Source: Pampus argenteus (Eukaryota; Chordata; Actinopteri; Scombriformes; Stromateidae). Taken from it: a stretch of 64,000 nt of DNA. The translations under genes and the position numbers were made by a program. Position 1 is the first letter of the stretch; each line of letters starts with the position of its first letter. This document shows positions 34,358 to 44,382 of the stretch, piece by piece. The stretch spans positions 17,083,501-17,147,500 of the forward strand of contig CM072870.1 in NCBI GenBank assembly GCA_036937835.1. The letters run 5' to 3'. The notes below the pieces were generated by a model. That model was not told where the DNA came from. It saw only the letters and a list, made by a program, of their open reading frames with translations, and did no database searches.

Positions 34358-37300
34358 GTAAGTAACTTCATTTATTATTTCAAACAAAATATAAAGTGCT
34401 GAAGGATCGGCTGGATTGAGTAGTGTTAATTACAAAATAGATGTATTTTGTATTCTTCTAAGGTGTTGTCAAGAATTTTGTGTAGCTGTTTTATCCTTTT
34501 TTACCAACAGACAGCAGACTAGAAATACAGAAGTAGCTGAGTTCATGATCATGACTGAAATCATCCAATTAAGTTGTCAATGCAACAATAACAATGTTTT
34601 TCTCTTTTATAACTCCAGGTTAAAATTGTTACCTAATATATTACATTTCATTGTATTTGTGATATTTATAATGTTAAATTCTAATTACTCAGTTAATCTG
34701 CTCACTTTTGCTGCTGCTTTAGTCCTGTGGTTCTCAGTCTTGGCCGACCACATTACTAAATAGTAAACTGGTAAAAAAAAACTAATTATTAAATTAATTA
34801 AAAGTTTCACCTTTGAATTAGGGATGGTCCCAGTGAGGATACAGTACATAATGTAAATTATATTTAGTTATATTGCTTCATTCTGTATTAATTCAAATGG
34901 GAAAATGAAAGAAAAAGCTTACAGTATACTTATTTGATGCAAACCACATCCCCTGTACTGTACATCTTACGCCTCCGATGATGTCGCTGCAAAGCTACAG
35001 CCAGTTTAGATGGAAATGTTTTAAGAAAACAAAGCAAAGAACTAGAAAATTCCTTTTTGTGATGTGTGCATTTCTATGTTATTCTGCATAGTCGTAGTAT
35101 ACACCCCTTCATAACGTGTGTCTGTTTTTTCTTTTGTAACTCCAGGTCAAGGAAAAGGTGAGTGACAACAAATACGTTTTCCTAATATACTCAATAAGAA
35201 AAAGGCACTTGCTTTGCCTTTAGGGTGCTTTGGAGGTATTTTAAATTACTTATGTTGTTTAATGATATGTTAATATTTTTATTCTTTGTTTTATTCTCCA
35301 ACAGACCCCACATCTCAATCACAGTGTGAGTATCAGTTTAAAAGATAATCCAGCTAATGTTATTGCTCTTTAATGTTGATATTCCTCTCTTATTTTACAA
35401 TGAATATGTTGAAAGTTGAGTGTACAGAATAATCCTCGGCATACGCAGGAATATTTTCAAGATGTACATGAACAAATGGCATGTGGTTCATCTTACTAAC
35501 AGGTTTTACTGTGTTTTATTTGTGCAGGTTCTTACACTATTACACCATTCAAGTTTGGCTTCCAGATCAACATCACAAACGGTGCCAATGGCAGCTACAG
35601 TTTAAATGTTAAAGAAGTAAACCAAAGTGAGACTAGAAAGGAGATTTTGCAGAACAACAACCAAAACTCATCGTTTCAAACACACACACCACTGAAACCC
35701 TGTGTTAGCTATGATCATAATTTAACAATGAATGGCAAAGACACCTGTAAGCACAGCGATAACAAACCAGTGACGACAACGGAAATGAGTGAGTAAAAAT
35801 AATTCATACTTCTATACTGTATTTTTCTTTTAACTTGAGAAATGAGTAAAAATGAGTGAGACATTTGTGCATCACTTGTGTATTTCAGCTGAAGCTGATA
35901 TTAAACCTGCCAGATGCACCCCTGGATATCTTTGTTACCGGAGTAAATGGGACATCAGCTCTGTGCAAATAACATCAAATACTATTTCTGCTGTACCATG
36001 TTCAAGGGACAAACAAACATTCTGTATCAAACCTGATTACAATGACATTTGCACAAATTTGACTACAACCTTCAGTCAACAATGTATGAAATCCTCCTTT
36101 AACTTGACCGAATTCATCAAGGCTGGTATGTATAATACAGTCTACGTGTATTTTATAAATGCATGTCATGTAGACTTTCCTTCATCATGTTATGTGCTTT
36201 TTTTCTCTTTTTCAGCTAATTTTCTACAACCAAATGAAATAAATCAGACTCCTCCCACTAAACTTCCTGCAAAAATAGGAAAATTACCTTTAAACTGCAT
36301 CGATCTCACCATTGAGTACATCTGTTCTGGTAAGTAGTGAGACAGTGAAAGTAGAGACACTTTGTTTGTCAACATCGAATGGATTTACATGGGAAAAGAT
36401 GTTGATTCAAATCTTGTAACTGATCTTAAATTCTGAGGTACAAATATGAGTTGATGGAGAAATGTTGTCACCTTTCTGTCTCCTCAGATTCTATGAATAT
36501 GACCAAGAATGTGTCTCAGCTGGAGCCTTTCACAGACTACACCTGTACTGGTCAGATCAAGGAAAACAATGTCACCATAGTCACCACGACTGCTCTCCAG
36601 GTCAAGGTTGACTGTGGTATGTTGCTGCAATGATAGTTTGTAATGTAAAATATCAAAGATCAGATTACTCAGTTCAGTGTTTAAGATGTGTGATTTGTTC
36701 CAACAGATCTTAACATTGAAATAAATACCATGGCAACCAATAGCTCCATTTGGTTAATGTGGAAAACAACCAGTCATAACTGTCAAGAGGTCCTTCCCTC
36801 ACTTACAAATCTCGCATATGTTTGCACTTGTAAAGCAGAAGGAGGTGAGTATAATTTGTAAAATGTTCTCTATTTGTGTACATTTTGGGTCAGTTTATAT
36901 GAAAAGTGAGATATACAATATTATGTAGACATCTGAATCTTATATGCTGAGATGATATGACAGGTCATATCTTTGATGTGAAATATTAATATCATTTGCA
37001 TTAAATATGTTATATAAATAACATTGAACTTTCCTTTTTTTCCCACAGAAAAACCTGGTAAGAAATTGTTTTTACAAAAATTATAAAATTGTCACACTTC
37101 ATATGATTACCTGGTTATTTATGTAAGAATAGTTTTTAGGAAGTGCGATAGACACATTGATGAGTTTGATATTTATATTCGTGTCAGTTAATGGGTAACT
37201 TGGCAAACATTTCTTAACTGTAGGTTCAGTCTTTTCACATCTTTATATGTTCCTGTTGTTATTAAATCATACAGAAGCTCGAAACAAATCGCAATGTCAA

Positions 37301-39303
37301 ATCACTGGACTGAAACCATTCACTGATTATACCTGTGAAGTCAAACCCACCTACAAAGGAAATCCTGTTAACCAACCTGCTATAGCTGTGAAAATAAGGA
37401 CTGATGTTGGAGGTAAGTGAACAGATAAATGTCTTAGGAAATATTACAGTCAACACTTAGTTCAAAAGACCTAAAAGGGCTATTTATTATTTTAATGAAA
37501 TGATGACGATAAATACTAACAATCAGACAATATCATTTCCTGATAGAAATACTAATAATAAACCAATACATAGTATGCTTTATATTATATAAGAAAATGT
37601 ATTTTATTATTTATTATGACTCAGCGGGCAGAAACGTACCAGCTGTAGTGAGTCCTGAGCTGTTTATGAATGAAGAACAGGTGCTGTGGTGTACAGGATG
37701 TGGAGTGTGGCAGTGGTCGAGGGTCTAAGGATAGAGGATGTTGTATTCCTGTACAGACTGTTAGTAGTAATTACAAACGTTTCCAGACCTAAATTATAAT
37801 CAAATGATAAATTAATGTACTTTAATATTGAGGGCTATGAGAGCTCCTTCAGCAGCACGCTAACCTTCCTCCTCCTCTCTCCATATATGTATATGTATAT
37901 ATGTATAAATACTGATGTCCAGGATAATCAACACAGTAACACATTAATGATCTTAATCAGTGTTAAAACAGCTGGTAATTTAAACTCAACAATCTCTTTA
38001 ACTGTGAATAAGCATAAAGTGTTGCATCTAAAGGAAAATATGTTGCTGTGTTTTTCTCACTTTCTTACAGTACCAGGAATACCTAAAGATGTGTTCGCAA
38101 AAGTGGAAGGACATAATACGATTATCGTAATCTGTAAAGATATCAATAATTTCAATGGGCCTAAGAGGATATACAATGCAACTCTTCATCATAATGGTGC
38201 CATTCAGTTGGCATCAAGTGAAGATAAATGTAAATTTATATTCAAAGATCTGAGCTACCTTACAACCTACAAGTTGGAGGTTTGTATAATCCTAGTTTTT
38301 GATTTGATAATGTTATTCAGTTTATTTCTTATACTTTTATGAGTCCCATGATTCCTAAGTTCCTAAAGATGTTCTTTCTTTTCAGGTGTTTACTTACAAC
38401 GGACGTTATAACAGCAGCGCATTTGTGACATCCGTTGACACTCTGTGTATGTGCTGTTTTAATTAATGTCACAAAATGTTCCGATAAAACATATTATTCA
38501 GACATATCATACATGTTATTTTTAACATTTGTCATAAATACTACCCTTTTTGATACCTTTTTTTTCATAACCATCATTTTTGCAGACGATAACAAAGCAG
38601 TCATTGGTTTTCTGGTCTTCCTCATGTCTGTGGCCCTGCTCTTAGTTACCTATAAGATCTACGTTGTGAAATGCAGGAAGTCTCAGTAAGTAGTAATTTA
38701 GCAGACATCATATTTGTGGTGCTGGTCGTGGCCTACAGATCTATATGATGATGTGTAGAAAGCCCCGGTAAGGATAATTTTGCATCTTATCTCCTGCATT
38801 AGTTTGATGCAGGATGTTGCCTTTTTTTGTTTAGGCAGAGGTGTAAAATAAAATATATTGTTTACCCTGTGTTGCAACATGCATATGCACTAAATAGAGC
38901 AGGGTAAAAAAATTCTGTACAAATTCAATTATTAGAAGCTCAAACCTCACTATGCATTTTCTCCACAGGGATGTGAATGAAGCTATGATGCTTGATTCAA
39001 CAGCAAGTGAGTAAACTTTAGCCGTCTTTTTCGTCCTACAATAGTCTTTGAATAAGTAGCAGTGCAGTAATTTCAGCAGCTTTCAAATGATTCATTTTCT
39101 TTAAGCTTATGTTAATAGATCACTTGTAAATGTTCTGTATTGTGAATGATATCACAGCAGCTATTTAAATAACGTAGTTTTAAAGTCACTTTGACAAAAT
39201 CATTTGTGTTATAAGTCTGAAGAGCGCTGCAATTTGATGAGTATACACACTGAGTTGCAGTATTTCCTGTTTTTCTGTTGTAGTTTATGCTAATGTACCT
39301 TAG
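34300..39303 (+). CDS. CD45-like transmembrane receptor lacking phosphatase domains (inverted ptprc duplicate)
   Basis: Exons: 34300-34357, 35146-35157, 35305-35325, 35528-35788, 35889-36125, 36216-36329, 36488-36616, 36707-36844, 37049-37057, 37275-37412, 38071-38279, 38386-38446, 38586-38685, 38969-39006, 39284-39303. All have AG/GT borders and matching phases; total 1,545 nt, 514 codons plus TAG, with no internal stop. Order: signal peptide about 1-19, cysteine-containing region and three fibronectin-III-like units about 31-462, membrane helix about 467-487, tail about 489-514 ending in AIYANVP. Homologous exon by exon to ptprc, and introns are nearly identical, so it arose by a recent inverted duplication. 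It lacks both mucin exons and everything from the D1 entry onward. It could compete for CD45 ligands, act as a decoy, or signal through its tail tyrosine; these are inferences. A silent copy is possible, but the intact frame with many indels in multiples of three argues against a pseudogene. Confidence 0.8.
35146..35157 (+). CDS. CD45-like exon 2, 12-nt microexon
   Basis: GTCAAGGAAAAG between TCCAG and GTGAGTG; homologue of ptprc 9008-9025 with six bases fewer. Confidence 0.65.
35305..35325 (+). CDS. CD45-like exon 3, 21-nt exon
   Basis: Splices directly after exon 2. The two mucin exons found between the equivalent exons of ptprc are missing: only about 150 bp of intron separates them here. 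Confidence 0.7.
35528..35788 (+). CDS. CD45-like exon 4, ectodomain
   Basis: Eighty-seven codons, open throughout; cysteines in CVSYDH and DTCKHS kept. A cluster of replacements in the middle (KEILQNNN against NEIFYKND in ptprc). Confidence 0.8.
35889..36125 (+). CDS. CD45-like exon 5, ectodomain with two extra cysteines
   Basis: GYLCYRSKW, FCIKPDYNDICTNLT and QQCMKSSF as in ptprc; new Cys in PARCTPG (Arg in ptprc) and in VPCSR (EQFLS in ptprc). One codon deleted. Confidence 0.8.
36216..36329 (+). CDS. CD45-like exon 6, ectodomain
   Basis: Thirty-eight codons, only two bases different from ptprc 6234-6347 and both replacing a residue (Asp to Asn, Thr to Ile). Confidence 0.8.
36488..36616 (+). 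CDS. CD45-like exon 7, FN3 half domain
   Basis: LEPFTDYTC motif; peptide as in ptprc 5821-5949 with a single silent base difference noticed. Confidence 0.8.
36707..36844 (+). CDS. CD45-like exon 8, ectodomain
   Basis: SSIWLMWKTTSHNC; one codon shorter than ptprc, frame kept, ending GGAG/GTGAGT. Confidence 0.8.
37049..37057 (+). CDS. CD45-like exon 9, 9-nt microexon
   Basis: Identical in sequence and phase to the ptprc microexon at 5350-5358, flanked by CCCACAG and GTAAGAAAT. Confidence 0.7.
37275..37412 (+). CDS. CD45-like exon 10, second FN3-like unit
   Basis: CQITGLKPFTDYTCEVKPTY retained; lacks the short PGER-region segment present in ptprc, still in frame. Confidence 0.8.
38071..38279 (+). 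CDS. CD45-like exon 11, membrane-proximal FN3 (fast-changing)
   Basis: Same 209-nt length as ptprc 4102-4310. Codon comparison by eye gives 16 changed codons: 15 change the residue, one is silent. The last 40 nt are identical. Confidence 0.82.
38386..38446 (+). CDS. CD45-like exon 12
   Basis: VFTYNGRYNSSAFVTSVDTL; donor CTGT/GTATG gives the correct phase into the membrane exon. Confidence 0.78.
38586..38685 (+). CDS. CD45-like exon 13, transmembrane helix
   Basis: DNKAVIGFLVFLMSVALLLV, then TYKIYVVKCRKS. Three residues shorter in the helix than ptprc (IIL deleted) but still about 19-21 hydrophobic residues, long enough to span a membrane. Confidence 0.82.
38969..39006 (+). CDS. CD45-like exon 14, tail
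   Basis: Thirty-eight nt encoding DVNEAMMLDSTA, homologous to ptprc 3365-3402. Confidence 0.72.
39284..39303 (+). CDS. CD45-like terminal exon with Y-A-N-V and stop
   Basis: After a pyrimidine-rich acceptor (TTTTTCTGTTGTAG) the frame reads I-Y-A-N-V-P-stop. No similarity to the D1 entry exon that occupies this place in ptprc. Y-x-N fits the Grb2-type SH2 ligand pattern and Y-x-x-V the core of an ITIM, although position -2 is Ala. Confidence 0.6.
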
Positions 39304-39965
39304 TGTTATCGACAAGAAGCTCATTGATGAACGCAGGCCTGGCGGAGCTGCTTACAAATCACCATTCACTCTCCCCGAGATAACTTGTGAACAATGGCAG
39401 TGTGTTTTTAATTGATAATAGCGTGCAAATCTCTGATGTGCTTTCCTTTGCTTTAACTGTTTTTTTTCCTGTCATGACTCTTGTTTTAATATGCATTTTG
39501 CAAGAACCTTGAATTATTCTTATCTTCATTAACGTCCTGTAATAGCTTCAACTTTGCTGAAGTCAAAACTCGACAAAGCAATTTCTATTAACATTACCAG
39601 CATTCAACCGTATGGCGGACTACACAGCAGTATTGTATAATCACGTTTTTAAATATATCTGTATCGCATGGCTTTTTCATTATTTGTGTTTTATTGTTCT
39701 GTTGTGATCATATTGCCCATTCATTTTTCAATGTTGAGTTTTACACAAGCCAATAAGCCATCTGAAGAACTGTAAGTAGAGATAGCAGCAGCATGTGGAT
39801 TTCAATTAAAGGCGATGAATGTTACAGGTGGAGTTTCTGTATGAGTTTCTGTGAGCATTTTATATTTGTATCATCCTTCTTAACCAATGTAATAAAAATC
39901 GATGCAAACTGGAACAGGGTATCACACTAGCATGTGGTGATTAATAAATAATGAAAACTTATTTT
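39304..39965 (+). other. putative 3' UTR of the CD45-like gene
   Basis: Non-coding stretch with AATAAA at 39891-39896 and 39943-39948 on the plus strand; no phosphatase exon recognised downstream. Confidence 0.5.
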
Positions 39966-40179
39966 GCGTTTAACTGTAAAACAAAGTGTATCATTTAAAA
40001 AAAATGAACAGTTATGCAGTCATTTATTTAATGGTGCATTCAGGCAATCCTTACTGACTTGTAGGAAGTAAATATTGGAAAACATTATATTTATAATGAA
40101 TTTATAATGAATTTCTGTTCTGTGTCAACTCTAGTGTTCTTATTAACAGTCTGGATTATGTTTTTAGTAAAAGACTAAC

Positions 40180-40337
40180 AGTGCACTGCAGTAGCCTACA
40201 GGTTAAGACACATGACTGCAACATCCATGGTTTGATTCAGGCAGCAGTCACCTCCCCATCATCTCCTGTCTGCTCTCCACTGTTGCTGTAATGAAGGTTA
40301 GAAAAATGCCCCCCAAAAGATATTTAAAAAAAAAAAA
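40180..40337 (+). mobile_element. tRNA-derived SINE-like element
   Basis: A-box-like TAGCCTACAGG (40192-40202) and degenerate B-box GGTTTGATTCA (40229-40239) at tRNA spacing, then CCCCATCATCTCCTGTCT-type body and an A-rich tail ending at 40337. Resembles the widespread teleost tRNA-related repeats with a 'ggttcgattc' box. Confidence 0.5.
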
Positions 40338-40616
40338 GTTTTTAGACATACTTACCATTAAGCTGCTATAATTTGCCAGCTTTACATTAAGTGCCAGAAT
40401 GAAACGAAGCTGCAGGTCTGAAACTGCTGTTGTGATGTCTCTGTATGGATCGGGTTTGGTTTCAGGTGCCTCACATAAACATAACCACATGTCTGTTATA
40501 TTTTTGTTACTTTATTTTTTTCGGGAAAAGCAAGTCAGTCCCTGTAGGCAACGTGTACAATAAAAAAACATGTTCTGGCTCCGATTCTTTTGTATAATTT
40601 TGACAGGATGTGCAAA

Positions 40617-40672
40617 TTATCATAATTATCATCATCATTATTATTGTTGTTATTATTATTATTATTAACCAG
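40617..40672. repeat. ATT/ATC trinucleotide repeat
   Basis: Interrupted (ATT)n/(ATC)n run; source of Asn- or Ile-rich spurious ORFs. Confidence 0.85.
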
Positions 40673-41240
40673 GTAAGAGCTCCAAGCACATGTCCAAAAA
40701 ATGAAAGCTTTATTGCATTTAGTAAGCATACAAGAAATTGGTGATTTTACATGAAATGTTAAGAACAACCAAACTGCCAATACAATAAATACCAATTCTC
40801 TATAGTGCCTACTAATTTTATTTTTAGGAAAATCCCTGGACTCATCAATAACAACTTCAGAGGTCCTTTGGAAAAGTAAACTGAACAAGGTAAAATAATT
40901 AGACACAGTGGAGCACTGATTCATTACATGGCCAAACTGTATTCATATGCAGTGTGTATGTTAAACAACCTCCTAGTGACGTTTTAAGAGCAACCTGGAT
41001 TCACCTTTTCTGTATGTCAACAGAAAATGTAACCATTCATTGCAGCGCTCAATGCACAAATCTACTGTATATTCAGGAAATTCAACCGGACTTTGTCCTG
41101 CAAATTACATGTTTTTAAACAAGTTCTTAACCAAAAAGGGAAAAAGCTAGATTGTGATAACAAAAAAACAAAAAAATCAATCAAAGGGATCAAAGTAAAC
41201 TTGTCTTTAAATTCAGTACAGTACAGCTGTTTCAGTTATA

Positions 41241-42208
41241 CAGTTGCAATCAGAAATATTCAAACCCCCAGAAATTTTTAGTTACAATCATAGGAAAGAC
41301 AAGGGAGCATCCACATAAGATGAGTGAGGAGATTATTTCACCACACCTGAAGGGTCTAGGGTATAAGAAAAAAAAATGATAATCCAAGAGACACCATTGG
41401 GAGCAGCTGCATTGAAGAAAACCCAACATTTCATCAAGGGCCCTTAGAAATGTAGTCAGAACAACTAAAAGAGACCCTGTGTGACTGCGAGACACCTACA
41501 GGATGACCAGATGAAAGCTGGTACAAGTGCTTCAGTGGCAACCATAAGACGTGCACTGAATAAACTTCATGAATAGACTTCATGGCCAAACTCCAAACTG
41601 CACTCCACTCTTGACCACAAGGAACACCAAAGACGGCTTGAATATGTCAGGAGGAATTTGGACTCGATTCTATGGATTGATGAAAGCCAACTGGAACTGT
41701 TTGGACATATGGACCAGTGGTATGTCTGGCGTGTGAAAGGCCAGGCTTATGACCAGAAGAATACCATTCCCACGGTCAAGCATGGAGGTGGGTCACTGAT
41801 GATGCGGGGCTGTTTTTCTGTTGCAGAAACTGGCAATCTTGACCTGACATCATGGATTCCCAGAAATACCAGGCCATTTTAAAGAGGTATGTGATGCTTT
41901 CTGTTAAAAAAAGCACACCTCCAAGTCAACCAAAGCTTGGTTGAGAAAAAGATCCAGGAATGTCCTGGAGTGGCCTTCACCCGGTCAGTCACCAGATTTA
42001 AATCTGAATGAAAATCTTTGGTGGGATTTAAAGAAGGCAGTTGAAGCACAGAAGCCATTAAACATGACTGAGCCGGAAACATTTGTTAGAAATTATAAAA
42101 GCTAAAGGATGCGCCACGAAGTACTGAAACTGGGGGTTGAATACTGCAAATAACTAATCTGTTATTTGTCAAAATAACTCAAATATTTTAGTTATGCGAT
42201 TGCAACTG
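41241..42208 (+). mobile_element. decayed Tc1/mariner-type DNA transposon
   Basis: Terminal inverted CAGTTGCAAT (41241-41250) and ATTGCAACTG (42199-42208) bordered by TA on both sides, the Tc1-family target. Inside, plus-strand fragments match Tc1 transposase: ILWIDESQLELFG, YVWRVKGQAY, PTVKHGGGSLMMRGCF (41658-41882), then further fragments broken by stops and frameshifts. At 968 bp it is shorter than a full Tc1, and the N-terminal DNA-binding part is poorly recognisable. Non-autonomous. Confidence 0.88.
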
Positions 42209-42210
42209 TA

Positions 42211-44382
42211 TTTCCTTAAAAGTACATTTGAAACTTCAGGTGCTTTGGCCGTGATCATTGGAGAATTTATTTTTGCTGTTAAATACCAATTTCTTGTATT
42301 GAGTTTTTCTCTGTTTCACATCAAAACTAAAATATGTACAGAAGTGCTTAATAGCAATAGCTCCCAAAATACTGAAAGTTTTGGAGCAATACAAAATGCT
42401 CTTGTTTAGAGAGTGTAAAGATAGAAGGTAAACAGCACTATGGGTGAAGAGGATAAATGATCAAGATCACTGAACATAAAAAGTATTACTGTGGCAAGAA
42501 AGGAGTGATGTGAATGAACAAAATCTAGGACAAGAAGTACAATTGCAAACAGAAATTGCAAACACTGTATTTGCAAGTCTTCGCAACTGCTACAAACACA
42601 CTATCAACATATTATGTTAACCATAACAAAATAACTTACATTTTCTTTCACCTTTAAGCCTTGAAATTGTGTATAACAAATATTAAAGAGTATTAATTGT
42701 AAAAAAAAAAAAAAAAAGAAAGAAAGAGAGAAAACAAAAACCTGGGCATACATGTACAAACATTTTCATTGAATGGTTAACAGGCTATTTGATAATGTCA
42801 AAAGATAATTCATACAACACTAAAATAAAGTATTACCAATCATTGTTTACTTACTATACCTTCCATGTGGTATTATTGTCATTATGTAAACCAGTGGTAG
42901 TCAGTGCTGGTCATATGCGACACACTGGTGTAAACCTATTTACTGTAAAAAATATATATATATTTTACTCGTCACTAAAACCCTACAGTATTAAAACTAT
43001 AGGAAATTCTTCGCTATGTACAGTAAAACAAAATGAGTCCCATTAGAGCTTGTTTTTTGTTTTTGTTTGTTTTTTTCACAAGTCTTTGATATAGTTTACA
43101 TAAAAGATACCTTAACACACACACATATATATATATAAACTGCTCTGCTCTCTTTTTGTTTGACCTTTTTCTTTGGTATCTCAACTGAGGACAGGAGTTA
43201 GTTAGGCTCGCTGTTATTTATACACGATGTGGACGGCAACACAGGGCAAGGATCTCCTATCTTTTCAACACAGGTGTTACTTACCACTACAAACGTACAC
43301 AGCAACATTAACAATCCCACGATTTCTTTCACAAGAGTAACTTTCTGGGGAATCAAATGCATCCACTGGACCATGATGGAGTGTTTTTAATGATTTTTTT
43401 TTTTTTTTTCATGTCTTCATTGTGATTTACTCTCCCCAATAATGAAAGACAAACCTCACATTCTAATAGAAATATATGTTGTTCAAGTTGAAACAAGGAA
43501 GAAATATTTTGGTATCAGTGACTGAGGTAAACAGCAGTACTTTTGTTATCGTTTCTACCACTCATTCTATGCTGGCAGAGACATTCTGAATTTTTCAAAG
43601 ACAATACATGTGTCAAAATGACTTCCACTCAAAGTGTTGTGGAGACATGTGCCCATGTTCTCCCCCCAGCATGCCTCTAGTCTACCCTCTAATTGATCCT
43701 TCCTTTTCTAATACATTCATCAGACATGATCACCCTGCCAGCCTTCCAGTACCTGGGTAAAAAAGTGCAACACAACAACACTTCAACCACCAATAACACT
43801 CTTGTTATATTTCTCAGTTTTTCTGCCACTGAGTGAAAACATCTACAATCTCTCTTAATTTTTTGCAATTGCTTTCAAAGTGTCTGTTGTCTCTTTTGCG
43901 CCGTTTGCTGGCCATAAAAGCCTACAAAATCATTTTTAAGAATATTTGCATTGATTAACTGCTTTCAAAATTGGAAGTAACACATAACATTAACATTATT
44001 TCCAGTACATCTGCTTCAAATAGCGTCTGCTAGTAGCAGCTGCTGATAAACGATTTTGGTTCATTACATGAAAATACAGAGGACATGCATTTCAAAGCTA
44101 TAGACACTGACTTTCAGCACTGTACTATTATTGAAGTATAAGGGATAAGGGGGTCCATCTGACAAAAAAGTGTTATGTCTTTAACTCTTTCTTCTAGGAC
44201 AGAAAAGATTTTGGCTGTCAGTCATGTTATAGACTGTACCACCACCTTGGAAAAACAACAGTACTACTTATCACAAGGAGCTCTGGAGTAAGTTATTATA
44301 TAAAAGCTGATAGATGTGTATGAGTCCAGCATGAAAAGAAAGGGAGGTGTTTATGCAAGCTATAGTGTGTGTAACTTTGGGC
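42211..44382 (-). other. region downstream of nek7, probably its 3' UTR
   Basis: AT-rich, non-coding. A minus-strand ATTAAA lies at 43386-43391, a possible poly(A) signal about 1 kb after the stop codon, but this is weak. A-rich (42703-42720) and T-rich runs are present. Confidence 0.35.

Noticed and set aside
37815..38342. 175-codon ORF, and its ptprc counterpart at 4039-4488, as single-exon proteins
   Set aside because: Each is one FN3 exon plus open intron sequence; splice signals at 38071/38279 and 4310/4102 define the real exon.
34300..39303. The inverted copy as a pseudogene
   Set aside because: Every indel relative to ptprc is a multiple of three or removes whole exons, all splice sites are intact and changes are concentrated in residues rather than in stops. 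Expression remains unproven.
34300..39303. The inverted copy as an assembly artefact or allele of ptprc
   Set aside because: It has its own deletions, a different signal-peptide exon, missing mucin exons and a private last exon. Only long reads can settle it fully.
41658..41882. ORF at 41658-41882 as a host gene
   Set aside because: Clear Tc1 transposase segment inside an element with inverted ends.
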